From contig JBKHYG010000078.1 in assembly GCA_046565595.1 (NCBI GenBank), positions 1 to 22,307 on the forward strand: a stretch of 22,307 nucleotides of DNA, in the 5' to 3' direction. A program made the position numbers and the translations under genes. The notes under the pieces are model-generated. The model was not told the DNA's origin. It saw only the letters and a list, made by a program, of their open reading frames with translations, and did no database searches. Of the stretch, positions 12,616-20,026 are shown piece after piece. Source of the DNA: JBKHYG01 sp046565595. GTDB lineage: Bacteria > Actinomycetota > AC-67. How positions within the stretch are numbered: position 1 is the stretch's first letter; each line of letters opens with the position of its first letter.

Positions 12616-13867
12616 AGACGCGGAACTCTCGAACCCTTGCGAGCAGTTCGGGACGCAACCGAGCATGGAGCCTGACCCCTTCGGGTCCGTAGTCGCGTGC
12701 GATGTTGGCCCCTTCGCGTTCGACCAGTTGAGCAAGGTCGCCGCGCGCGTAGGGGATCTCGAGGTCTACTTCGATCTCGCCAGCCGAGACGCGCCGTTCG
12801 ATCTCACCGAGCAAGGTCTCGACACCTTGGCCGGTGAGCGCGCTGATCGCCAGAGCCTCGGGGAACTCTCCCTGGAGGCTGATGAGGCGACTCGCATCGA
12901 GTTGGTCGGCCTTGTTCAGCACGACCAGCTCCGAGAGTTGGCTCGCGCCGATCTCTTCGAGCACCTCTCGGACGCTCGCGTATTGAGCTTCCGGGTCGAT
13001 CCCTGAGGCGTCGACAACATGCAGCAGCAGATCCGCATGGATGCTCTCCTCTAGGGTCGAAGCGAACGCCTCGACCAAAGGATGCGGCAGTTTCCGCACG
13101 AAACCGACCGTGTCCGTCAGGGTCACCTGGCGTCCCTCCGGCAGATCGAGGCGCCTGGTGGTTGGGTCAAGTGTCGCGAACAACTTGTCTTCCACCAGGA
13201 CCCCGGCAGAGGTGAGCTGGTTCAGCAAGGTCGACTTGCCCGCGTTGGTGTAGCCGACCAGAGCGATGGCCGGGACGCCCTTGCGTTCGCGCTGGGCGCG
13301 CTTGGTGGCCCGCACCCGGTCGACCGTCTCCAGATCGCGCCGCAGTTTCGCCATGCGACGGTTGATCTTGCGTCGGTCGATCTCGATCTTGGTCTCACCA
13401 GGCCCGCGGGTGGCGATGCCTCCCGAGCCTGTCGCACCTTGCCTCGACATCGACTCGCCCCAACCACGCAGGCGGGGAAGGAAGTAGGCCATCTGAGCCA
13501 ACTCGACCTGCAATTTGGCCTCTGACGAGTGTGCGCGTTGAGCGAAGATATCGATGATCAAGGCGGTCCGGTCGATCACCTTGCACTTGAAGGTGTCCTC
13601 GAGGTTCCTCAACTGTGTCGGCCCGAGTTCTGAATCGACCACGACGGTGTCCGCTCCGAGCCGCTCGACCAGTTGCCTGATGTCGTCGGTCTTGCCTTTA
13701 CCGATGAAAGTCGCCGGATCCGCGGTGTCGCGTTGCTGCAGGACCGTGGCGAGGACCGCTGCGCCCGCGGACTCCGTCAGGCTGCGAAGCTCTTCCAAGG
13801 ACGCCTCTGCCTGTTCGTCGGTCTGCCCGAGACGGAGCGCAACGCAGATCGCCTTCTCGAGCTTCAA
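12614..13867 (-). CDS. hflX: GTPase HflX (ribosome-associated)
   Basis: 417 residues from the TTG at 13867. HflX binds the 50S subunit and splits or rescues stalled ribosomes under stress. It has the HflX N-terminal domain (FIGKGKTDDI; VIDRTALIIDIFAQRAHSSEAKLQVELAQ), the glycine-rich GSGGIATRGPGETKIE, then the GTPase domain with G1 GYTNAGKS (205-212), G3 DTVG (252-255), G4 NKAD (318-321) and G5 SAL. The start is unclear. The frame stays open about 47 more codons upstream, overlapping the end of dapL, but contains no ATG, GTG, TTG or CTG. The upstream residues RGVTELPVEYLEL look protein-like, and the TTG lacks a good ribosome site. It is the last gene of the miaB-miaA-dapF-dapL-hflX run. Confidence 0.95.
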   Translation of the reverse strand: MKLEKAICVALRLGQTDEQAEASLEELRSLTESAGAAVLATVLQQRDTADPATFIGKGKTDDIRQLVERLGADTVVVDSELGPTQLRNLEDTFKCKVIDRTALIIDIFAQRAHSSEAKLQVELAQMAYFLPRLRGWGESMSRQGATGSGGIATRGPGETKIEIDRRKINRRMAKLRRDLETVDRVRATKRAQRERKGVPAIALVGYTNAGKSTLLNQLTSAGVLVEDKLFATLDPTTRRLDLPEGRQVTLTDTVGFVRKLPHPLVEAFASTLEESIHADLLLHVVDASGIDPEAQYASVREVLEEIGASQLSELVVLNKADQLDASRLISLQGEFPEALAISALTGQGVETLLGEIERRVSAGEIEVDLEIPYARGDLAQLVEREGANIARDYGPEGVRLHARLRPELLARVREFRV

Positions 13868-13959
13868 CTCGAGGTATTCGACGGGTAACTCGGTTACACC
13901 ACGGACCCTCTTGGGCTTCCGCGGCTCCTCCGGCTCTGCGCCGACGAGTCCCCAGGGAT

Positions 13960-15114
13960 CTACCCCAGGGCCTTGCGGATCCGTGCCAATCCCTCCTCGA
14001 GACGATCATCTGGGACCGTCAGACTGAAGCGAACGAAACCTTCGCCGCTAGGCCCATACCCGCGACCGGGCGGAACCACCACACCGGCCTCCTCCAGCAG
14101 CAGCGTCGCGAAGGATGCCGAGTCGTGGCCCTCTGGAACCGGAACCCACACGAAGACGCTGCCCTTGGGTGGTTCCATGTCGATCCCGATGTCCTTCAGC
14201 GTGCCAAGCACCAGATCGCGGCGCTTCTGGTACAGCGCGCGCAGATCGGCCAGAGGCTCCTGGGGTCCGTCGAGTGCTGCTATCCCGGCACGCTGGATCG
14301 CGTTGAAGATGCCAGAGTCGACATTGGTCTTGACGCGTCCGAGCGCTTCGACGGCCTTAGTGGATCCGCAAGCCCAGGCGATGCGCCAGCCGGTCATGTT
14401 GTAGGTCTTGGATAGCGAGTGGAACTCGATCGCAACCTCATCGGCGCCCTGGCATTCCAGGACGCTCGGCGCAACGAACCCGTCGAAGGTCATCTCCGAG
14501 TAGGCGTTGTCGTAGGCGAGCAGAAGGTCGTTCGCGCGACAGAACTCGACCGCGGTCTGCAACTGTTCCTTGGTCGCGACCGCCGCGCATGGGTTCGACG
14601 GATAGTTGAGCCAGACGATCTTGGTGTTGGGACGCGGCTGGAGCTTCGAGAAGTCCGGGAAGAAGCCGTTGTCTGGAGTTAGCGACAGGAAGTCGACCGA
14701 CCCGCCAGACAGCAGGGTGCCAATCTCGTAGACCGGGTACGCCGGATCCGGGACCATGACCACATCTCCTGGATCCACGAAGGCGGTGGCCAGATGGGCG
14801 ATCCCCTCCTTGGATCCGATGCAGGGCTGCACCTGGCTCGAAGGATCGAGTTTCACGCCGAACCGGCTCGAATACCAGCGGCTGATGGCCTCGCGGAACT
14901 CTGGCATCCCATAGTAGGACGGATACTGGTGCGTCGAGGGGTCGTCGACGGCCGAGTGCATCGCTTCGAGGATGTGTTCGGGCGTGGGACGGTCGGGATC
15001 TCCCACCCCGAAACTGATCACATCGACGCCCTCGGCTCGCTTCTCGGCGATCTTGCGGTCGATCTCGGCGAACAGGTATGGAGGCAGTTTGGCGATCCGC
15101 TGGGCGGTATGCAC
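13960..15114 (-). CDS. dapL: LL-diaminopimelate aminotransferase-type PLP enzyme
   Basis: 384 residues, a fold-type I class I/II aminotransferase. The opening (AQRIAKLPPYLFAEIDRKIAEK, with GVGDPDRPTP just after) and HQYPSYYGMPEFREAI are those of the DapL-like group. PLP contacts include GSKEG, NYPSNP (N174), YDNAYSEMTF and the Schiff-base lysine K236 in SLSKTYNMTGWR. DapL converts tetrahydrodipicolinate directly to LL-diaminopimelate using glutamate, bypassing the succinylase/acetylase steps. Its neighbour dapF performs the next reaction, which strongly supports this role. Other aminotransferases share much of this sequence, so substrate identity remains an inference. A good ribosome site (GGAAGGA) precedes the ATG. 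A possible -10 (TAGCCT, 15150-15155 reverse strand) would give it its own promoter after the dapF repeat. Confidence 0.85.
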   Translation of the reverse strand: MHTAQRIAKLPPYLFAEIDRKIAEKRAEGVDVISFGVGDPDRPTPEHILEAMHSAVDDPSTHQYPSYYGMPEFREAISRWYSSRFGVKLDPSSQVQPCIGSKEGIAHLATAFVDPGDVVMVPDPAYPVYEIGTLLSGGSVDFLSLTPDNGFFPDFSKLQPRPNTKIVWLNYPSNPCAAVATKEQLQTAVEFCRANDLLLAYDNAYSEMTFDGFVAPSVLECQGADEVAIEFHSLSKTYNMTGWRIAWACGSTKAVEALGRVKTNVDSGIFNAIQRAGIAALDGPQEPLADLRALYQKRRDLVLGTLKDIGIDMEPPKGSVFVWVPVPEGHDSASFATLLLEEAGVVVPPGRGYGPSGEGFVRFSLTVPDDRLEEGLARIRKALG

Positions 15115-15193
15115 GCGTGGTCCTTCCGTGGTTGCTTGGGGTTCTCCCCAGGCTACCTGGCCCCCATGGCTCGAAGAAGCGGGTTTCTAACTC

Positions 15194-15264
15194 TTCAGTC
15201 GAGAGGCGTGTTCCTCGCTATTCAGTCGAGAGGCGGGTTTCTCGCTCGTCAGTCGAGAAGCGCC
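15194..15264 (-). repeat. 27-bp tandem repeat derived from the dapF 3' end
   Basis: Units at 15194-15220 and 15221-15247, plus a third at 15248-15264 that is the actual end of dapF. A weaker fourth copy trails toward 15170. On the dapF strand each unit carries CTCGACTGA (Leu-Asp-stop in dapF). Because 27 is nine codons, TGA recurs in the dapF frame at 15251-15249, 15224-15222 and 15197-15195. Each unit also contains a CGAG...CTCG dyad. It looks like a tandem duplication of the gene end, and occupies the dapF-dapL spacer. Confidence 0.8.
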
Positions 15265-16103
15265 TTCAGGCTCTCGGTCAGTTCGCCCTCGAAGACCTCG
15301 ACCGCTGGTCCTCGCATCAGCACCGTACCGCTGTCCTTGGTCCACTCGATCTCGAGATCCCCGCCTCGCAGCGACACGAGGGTCTGGTTGGAGGTCAGGC
15401 CTCTAAGGTGGGCTGCGACCCCGACCGCGCAGGCCCCGGTCCCGCAAGCCAGCGTCTCTCCGACGCCGCGTTCCCACACGCGCATCCTCAGATGATCCTC
15501 GCCGAGTTGCTGCACGAACTCGATGTTGGCTTTCGCAGGGAAGGTCGGATCGGACTCGAAAGCCGGACCGAGCCGCTCGAAGTCGATCGCGTCGAGATCG
15601 TCCACGAAGATCACCGCATGCGGATTGCCCATCGAGACGCCGACAGCGGTCATGACCGTATCGCCGTAGGTGAGTTCGATCTTGTTCGCATCCGGAGCGT
15701 TGGTGGGCACCTGGGAGGGTTCGAGCGCCGGCTGCCCCATGTCGACGGTCACATGGGAGACCTTCCCGTCCTCACCCATCTCGGTGCGTACGGTCTTCAC
15801 GCCACCTCGGGTCGCGATGGCGACGCTCTCGGATGCGACCAGATCCCGGTCGGCAAGCCACTTCGCGACGACCCGAACCCCGTTGCCGCACATCTCGGCC
15901 GTGCTGCCATCGGCGTTCCAATAGTCCATGAAGACGATCCCGCCATCCCTCGGCGCGCCGATCCGGATCAGCCCGTCGGCGCCAACACCGAAGTGGCGGT
16001 CGCATACGGCCGCAACGAAGGCCTCGTTGGGCTGCCAACCATCTTCCAGATCCCCGACGACGACGAAGTCGTTGCCGGTGCCGTGCGCCTTGGTGAATCG
16101 CAT
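15249..16103 (-). CDS. dapF: diaminopimelate epimerase
   Basis: 284 residues, the normal length. It converts LL- to meso-diaminopimelate, the precursor of lysine and of the peptidoglycan cross-link, by a cofactor-free two-cysteine mechanism. Both active-site cysteines are present: C72 in AEMCGNGVR and C220 in LACGTGACAV. The N-terminal KAHGTGNDFVVVGD is typical. A longer frame extends to 16184, but the family begins MRFTKxHGxGND, and this ATG lies two bases after the miaA stop, which suggests translational coupling. The last codons are duplicated in the following tandem repeat. It works directly after the adjacent dapL product. Confidence 0.97.
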   Translation of the reverse strand: MRFTKAHGTGNDFVVVGDLEDGWQPNEAFVAAVCDRHFGVGADGLIRIGAPRDGGIVFMDYWNADGSTAEMCGNGVRVVAKWLADRDLVASESVAIATRGGVKTVRTEMGEDGKVSHVTVDMGQPALEPSQVPTNAPDANKIELTYGDTVMTAVGVSMGNPHAVIFVDDLDAIDFERLGPAFESDPTFPAKANIEFVQQLGEDHLRMRVWERGVGETLACGTGACAVGVAAHLRGLTSNQTLVSLRGGDLEIEWTKDSGTVLMRGPAVEVFEGELTESLKALLD

Positions 16104-16105
16104 AC

Positions 16106-17041
16106 CTATCCCAACTCCATCGCTCGGGTGAAGTATGCCTCGGCTTGAGCCAAGGTGTGTTCTGGATCGGATGCCTCGATCCAATGGATCCTGGGGTCGG
16201 CCTTGAACCAGGTCATCTGCTGCCTGGCGAGCTTGCGTGTCTTTGCACAGATCCGATCTGTGGCCTCATCTCGGGTGATCAGGCCATCCAGCATCGAGTA
16301 GACCTCGGCATACCCAAGGGTCGCTTTGGCCTGGACAGCCTCCCGGAAGCCCGAGTCCTCTAGGTCGCGGCATTCGTCTTCCCATCCGGCTTCCAACATG
16401 GCGAGCGTGCGGGTCCGGATCCGCTGCTGGAGGCTCTCCTCGGTTAGCTGGAGTCCAAGGATGGCTGCTGGCTGCCTGCGTTCCCAGTCCTGCCGGAAGG
16501 ATGAGAACGGCTGTCCGGTGATCTCGATGACCTCGAGTGCTCGGATCACACGACGCGTGTTGTTCGGATCGATGAACCCAGCCGCCGGTGGATCGAGCCT
16601 GCGTAGGGCTGCCACCAGATCGCCTGGCGGCATCGCTTCCAGGCGCTGGCGTACCTCGGCTTCAGAGGGCGGCAACCTCAGATCGTCGATGACCGTCTTC
16701 AGGTACAGGCCGCTGCCACCCACGATCACCGGTCTGGTGCCCGCGGCGTCCAACCTCTGACGGACCGCGCGCGCACCCTCCTGGAACATCGACACCGTCA
16801 TCGTCTCGTCCGGCTCGATCAGGTCGAGCATGTGATGCCGGACCCGTTCGCGTTGCTCTCGGGTCGGCTTGGCGGTCCCGATGTCCATCCGTTGGTAGAC
16901 GGTCTGGGAATCAGCGCAGATGATCTCGAGGCCGCAGGCCGCGGCGATGTGGATCGCGACCTGTGTCTTTCCGGTCGCCGTCGCGCCGACGATGGCGAGG
17001 GTGGGGGCCGTTTCGGACTCAGGTTCCCAGGTGAGCACCAA
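16106..17041 (-). CDS. miaA: tRNA dimethylallyltransferase MiaA
   Basis: 311 residues. It transfers a dimethylallyl group to N6 of A37 in tRNAs reading UNN codons. Visible are the P-loop GATATGKT (19-26), the DSQTVYQRMDIGTAKP segment that recognises A37 and the substrate, HHMLDLIEPDE, and GGSGLYLKTVIDDL. The start is TTG at 17041 or the next codon GTG at 17038. A GGAGG nine bases upstream supports this site, and the gene overlaps the end of miaB by about 20 bases. MiaB acts on the MiaA product, so the overlap joins two consecutive steps of one modification. Confidence 0.97.
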   Translation of the reverse strand: MVLTWEPESETAPTLAIVGATATGKTQVAIHIAAACGLEIICADSQTVYQRMDIGTAKPTREQRERVRHHMLDLIEPDETMTVSMFQEGARAVRQRLDAAGTRPVIVGGSGLYLKTVIDDLRLPPSEAEVRQRLEAMPPGDLVAALRRLDPPAAGFIDPNNTRRVIRALEVIEITGQPFSSFRQDWERRQPAAILGLQLTEESLQQRIRTRTLAMLEAGWEDECRDLEDSGFREAVQAKATLGYAEVYSMLDGLITRDEATDRICAKTRKLARQQMTWFKADPRIHWIEASDPEHTLAQAEAYFTRAMELG

Positions 17042-18356
17042 CGAGGCTGCCCTCCAGGTGATGCGGAGCGGCCTTTGAGATCTTCGCGTGGACCAGTCTT
17101 CCTGGCTTAAGGTCGCCGGCTGGCAGATGCACGATCTTGTTGGTGCGGGTGCGCGCCGTGACGCGGGACGGATCCTTCCTAGAGGGACCCTCGACCAAGA
17201 CCTCGTGGATCTTGCCGATCTCTTGCCGCATCTTCTCGAGCGTGATCTGCTCCTGAAGCGCCACCAGACGCTCGAACCGTGCGTGCGCCACGGCGGGATC
17301 CACCTGATCTTCCAGCTCAGCCGCTTCGGTGTTCGGGCGCTTCGAGTAGAGGAAGGTGTAGGCGGAGTCGAATCGTGCGGCCTCGACCACTCGAAGGGTC
17401 TCGATGAAGTCTTCCTCGGTCTCGCCAGGGAAGCCGACGATTATGTCGGTGGAAACCCCGAGGCCGGGGATGGCGGCGCGCAGCTCCCCCAGCCAGTCCA
17501 GGTAGCGCTGCGACCGGTAGGACCGACGCATGGCGCGAAGTATCCGGTCGCTGCCCGACTGCAACGGGAAGTGGATGTGTTCGCAGACGGCCCGCGACGA
17601 AGCCATCGCCTCGATCACATCGTCGGTGAAGTCATGGGGATGGGGACTGGTGAACCGTACCCGTTCGAGACCGTCGATCTCGTCGAGCGACCGAAGGAGT
17701 TCGGCGAATAGCGCCTCGCCGTCTAGGTCGCGACCGTAGGTGTTCACATTCTGGCCGAGCAGGGTGATCTCGATGACCCCATCTGCGACGAGCCCTTGGA
17801 CCTCTTGGATGATCTCGCCCATCCGGCGCGACACCTGTGGACCCCGCACGCTGGGGACGATGCAGAAGGTGCACGAGTTGTCGCACCCGATCGAGATCGA
17901 GACCCAGGCGCTCCACGGCTGTTCGCGCTTGGCTGGAAGCGCCGACGGGAAGACCTCGAACTGCTCTCGGAACTCGAAGGCTCGTTGGCCGGTCTGATCG
18001 TGACGATCCAGAAGGCCTGGCAGTTCATCTATCGCGAAGGTACCGAAGGCCACATCGACCCAAGGGGCCTTCTCGAAGACGAGATTTTGATCCTTCTGTA
18101 CCTGGCAGCCGCCGACCGCCAAGATCAGTTCAGGTCGCTCCTGCTTCAGAGCCTTCATGTGGCCAAGGGTTCCGTACAGCCGGTTGTCGGCGTTCTCGCG
18201 GACCGCGCAGGTATTGAACAGCACCAGGTCCGCGACCTCTGGAGAATCCGCTGGCAAGTAACCCTGAGCCTCGAGCAGGCCTGCGATCCGTTCGCTGTCG
18301 TGCTCGTTCATCTGACACCCGTAGGTGCGGATGAAGTAGGTCTTGCCCGAGGTCAC
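17019..18356 (-). CDS. miaB: tRNA-2-methylthio-N6-dimethylallyladenosine synthase MiaB
   Basis: 445 residues from the GTG at 18356. A radical-SAM methylthiotransferase that converts i6A37 to ms2i6A37 in tRNA. It has the N-terminal UPF0004 domain with C14, C50 and C84 (TYGCQMNEHDS, FNTCAVRENA, VGGCQVQ), the radical-SAM CxxxCxxC (C158, C162, C165 in GCDNSCTFCIVPSVRG), LGQNVNTYG and a C-terminal TRAM domain. The open frame runs on to an ATG at 18413, but that start lies inside the terminator hairpin of the upstream gene and adds non-homologous residues. The GTG before TSGKTYFIRTYGCQMN is therefore preferred. First gene of the miaB-miaA-dapF-dapL-hflX run. Confidence 0.96.
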   Translation of the reverse strand: MTSGKTYFIRTYGCQMNEHDSERIAGLLEAQGYLPADSPEVADLVLFNTCAVRENADNRLYGTLGHMKALKQERPELILAVGGCQVQKDQNLVFEKAPWVDVAFGTFAIDELPGLLDRHDQTGQRAFEFREQFEVFPSALPAKREQPWSAWVSISIGCDNSCTFCIVPSVRGPQVSRRMGEIIQEVQGLVADGVIEITLLGQNVNTYGRDLDGEALFAELLRSLDEIDGLERVRFTSPHPHDFTDDVIEAMASSRAVCEHIHFPLQSGSDRILRAMRRSYRSQRYLDWLGELRAAIPGLGVSTDIIVGFPGETEEDFIETLRVVEAARFDSAYTFLYSKRPNTEAAELEDQVDPAVAHARFERLVALQEQITLEKMRQEIGKIHEVLVEGPSRKDPSRVTARTRTNKIVHLPAGDLKPGRLVHAKISKAAPHHLEGSLVGAHLGT

Positions 18357-18384
18357 GCTCTCGAAGTTTAGTCGGCGGGAAAGC

Positions 18385-18414
18385 AGTGGGCGCCGCATCG
18401 CTGCGGCGCCCACT
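18385..18414 (-). terminator. terminator of the 175-aa secreted protein gene
   Basis: A perfect 13-bp stem, AGTGGGCGCCGCA (18385-18397) and TGCGGCGCCCACT (18402-18414), with a TCGC loop. On the transcribed strand it is followed by GCTTTCCC. It lies just after the stop of the secreted gene and before miaB, so it separates the two transcripts. It is the most stable hairpin in the window. Confidence 0.8.
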
Positions 18415-18431
18415 AGTTCTCTGTGCTCAGA

Positions 18432-18959
18432 TCAGATGGCGATCTGGTCACCGGTCAAGGTGACTGTCGTACTTCCGGTATCACTCCAGTTGTAGGAGCG
18501 AACCACGAAGCCCTTGTTCGCGAGGGAGGCGTTACCACCGACGGCGAGCAGGATGCCCGAGTAGGTGACGGTGACTTCCTCGAAGCAACCCACCGCGACC
18601 AGCGAGGAGCCGATCGGGCTGGTGCACTCTTCAGCCAGCGTGTTAGCAGCGTGACCGATCTCGGCCTCGCCACCGGCGCTGCCAGTGTTGGTGCAGATCC
18701 AGAAGTCCCAATCGATCGGCGGGGTTGCGTTCAGCACGGTCTCCCCACCCGGGTTCAACTTGAACGCCTTCGAGTGGTAGCCCACGCCATCGGGCAACAA
18801 CTGTGCGCCACAACCGGTGAAACCGGCATCGTTCAGCCAGTCGTGACAGGTGAAGGTGCAGGGCAGGGCTGTCGCCTCGTAAGTGGTCTTTGCTGCCTGC
18901 GAGGGGCTAACCTGCATCACGGAAGCGATTGCGAGCGCAGCGACGAGCATCTTGCGCAC
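18432..18959 (-). CDS. secreted cysteine-containing protein of unknown function
   Basis: 175 residues, no family recognised. The signal peptide (MRKMLVAALAIASVMQVSPSQA) resembles that of the 98-aa protein at 3215. The mature part has six cysteines (LPCTFTC, TGCGAQ, WICTN, EECTSP, VGCFEE), enough for three disulfides. It is rich in Thr/Ser/Gly/Val and ends in beta-prone sequence (GSTTVTLTGDQIAI), suggesting an extracellular beta-sandwich. The start is GTG with AAAGGAG seven bases upstream. ATG is the fourth codon. It is transcribed alone: divergent from the FAH-family gene and closed by a very strong terminator. The strong ribosome site and terminator suggest high expression. Confidence 0.75.
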   Translation of the reverse strand: MRKMLVAALAIASVMQVSPSQAAKTTYEATALPCTFTCHDWLNDAGFTGCGAQLLPDGVGYHSKAFKLNPGGETVLNATPPIDWDFWICTNTGSAGGEAEIGHAANTLAEECTSPIGSSLVAVGCFEEVTVTYSGILLAVGGNASLANKGFVVRSYNWSDTGSTTVTLTGDQIAI

Positions 18960-19063
18960 GACGGACTCCTTTCATCGGGTCTTACGGTTGCGAAGGTGTT
19001 CGCCAGGAGTTGCCCCGATTCCTTCCCGGATTCCTCGATAGTTGACCAACCTGGGAAGCAACC

Positions 19064-19936
19064 ATGAAGTTCGTCCGATTCGTTCCGTCAGATAGCCCGA
19101 TGACCTGGGAGGACGACCTGCTTGGGCATCGTGAACGCGCGCGTTTCGGCATCTTGGAGGATGGGACGATCTTCGCGGTCGGGGCAGACCAGGACGAGTT
19201 GCTCGCGCTGACCGTCGCCGGAGATCGGCCACAGACCTCGGACCGACTATCGCTCGCAGAGGTTCGCCTCCTTGCTCCCATCCGTCCCACCGTGCTCAGG
19301 GACTTCCTGGCGTTCGAAGATCATGCCAAGGGTGGGGCGGCCAGACGCGGCGAGGGACTGAACCCCGACTGGTACGAGATCCCCGTGTCCTACAAGGGCA
19401 ACCCTCGACAGATCCTCGGACCGCAAGACGAACTCCCGTACCCGGATTGGACCGACTGGCTCGACTTCGAACTCGAGATCGCGGCCGTGGTAGGCCGACC
19501 GGTCAGAGGCGTATCACCCGAGGAAGCGACCCAGGCGATCGCGGGATACACGATCATGAACGATTGGAGCGCACGCGATGTTCAGCGCTCCGAGATGGCC
19601 ATGAGGCTTGGGCCCGCCAGATCAAAGGACTTCGCCACCAGCCTTGGACCGGCACTGGTGACCGCAGGTTCGGTAGATCCGCGCAATGGATTGGCTCTGC
19701 GTGCACGCATCGACGGCGAGACCTGGTTCGAGGGAACGACCTCTTCGATGCATTGGAGTTTCGGGCAGATCATCAGTTGGGTCAGCCAGACCGAATGGGT
19801 CCTGCCGGGCGACACCTTCGGATCTGGCACCGCCTTCGGCGGATGCGGCCTGGATCTTGACCGCAAGCTGCCCAAGACCTGCGAGGTCGAGCTGTCAGCA
19901 GAAGGCCTAGGCGTACTCCTCACCCGCGTCGTATGA
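19064..19936 (+). CDS. fumarylacetoacetate hydrolase (FAH) family protein
   Basis: 290 residues, the short FAH-fold type. The metal site is visible: E136 and E138 in DFELEIAAVVG and D167 in NDWSARDVQ. It also has the family's FEDHAKGGAARRG, the SKDF loop (K188) and the C-terminal GTAFGGCGLDLDRKL. FAH-family enzymes cleave C-C bonds of acyl-pyruvates and acetoacetates. Next to homogentisate dioxygenase and HPPD, the likely job is fumarylacetoacetate to fumarate plus acetoacetate. Short-type members also act on other ring-cleavage products, so this is an inference from context. The ribosome site GGGAAG precedes the ATG. It is convergent with hgd, with a tandem repeat filling the gap. Confidence 0.85.
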   Translation: MKFVRFVPSDSPMTWEDDLLGHRERARFGILEDGTIFAVGADQDELLALTVAGDRPQTSDRLSLAEVRLLAPIRPTVLRDFLAFEDHAKGGAARRGEGLNPDWYEIPVSYKGNPRQILGPQDELPYPDWTDWLDFELEIAAVVGRPVRGVSPEEATQAIAGYTIMNDWSARDVQRSEMAMRLGPARSKDFATSLGPALVTAGSVDPRNGLALRARIDGETWFEGTTSSMHWSFGQIISWVSQTEWVLPGDTFGSGTAFGGCGLDLDRKLPKTCEVELSAEGLGVLLTRVV

Positions 19937-19942
19937 CCCGCC

Positions 19943-20019
19943 CGCGCGGCGCGTTTCGTCGGGACGACCGCGCGGCGCGTTTCGTCGGGACGACCGGGCC
20001 GCGTTTTCGTCGAGACGAC
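19943..20019. repeat. 26-bp tandem repeat, three copies, between convergent genes
   Basis: Copies at 19943-19968 and 19969-19994 are identical. A third at 19995-20019 is 25 bp and diverged. Units start CGCGCGGCGCGTTTCG and end with the dyad TCGTC-GG-GACGA. The array begins seven bases after the FAH-family stop and ends seven bases before the hgd stop, so it makes up nearly the whole convergent spacer, with no other terminator there. The identity of two copies points to recent expansion or gene conversion. Confidence 0.85.
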
Positions 20020-20026
20020 CTCTGGC

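Noticed and set aside
15170..15264. Possible CRISPR array
   Set aside because: Copies are directly adjacent with no spacers, imperfect, and derived from the dapF end; no cas genes nearby.
16104..16184. Longer DapF start at 16184
   Set aside because: The extra residues are the miaA 3' end in another frame; DapF proteins begin at MRFTKAHGTGND.
18357..18413. Longer MiaB start at 18413
   Set aside because: That ATG lies inside the 13-bp terminator stem of the upstream secreted gene, and the added residues do not resemble MiaB.
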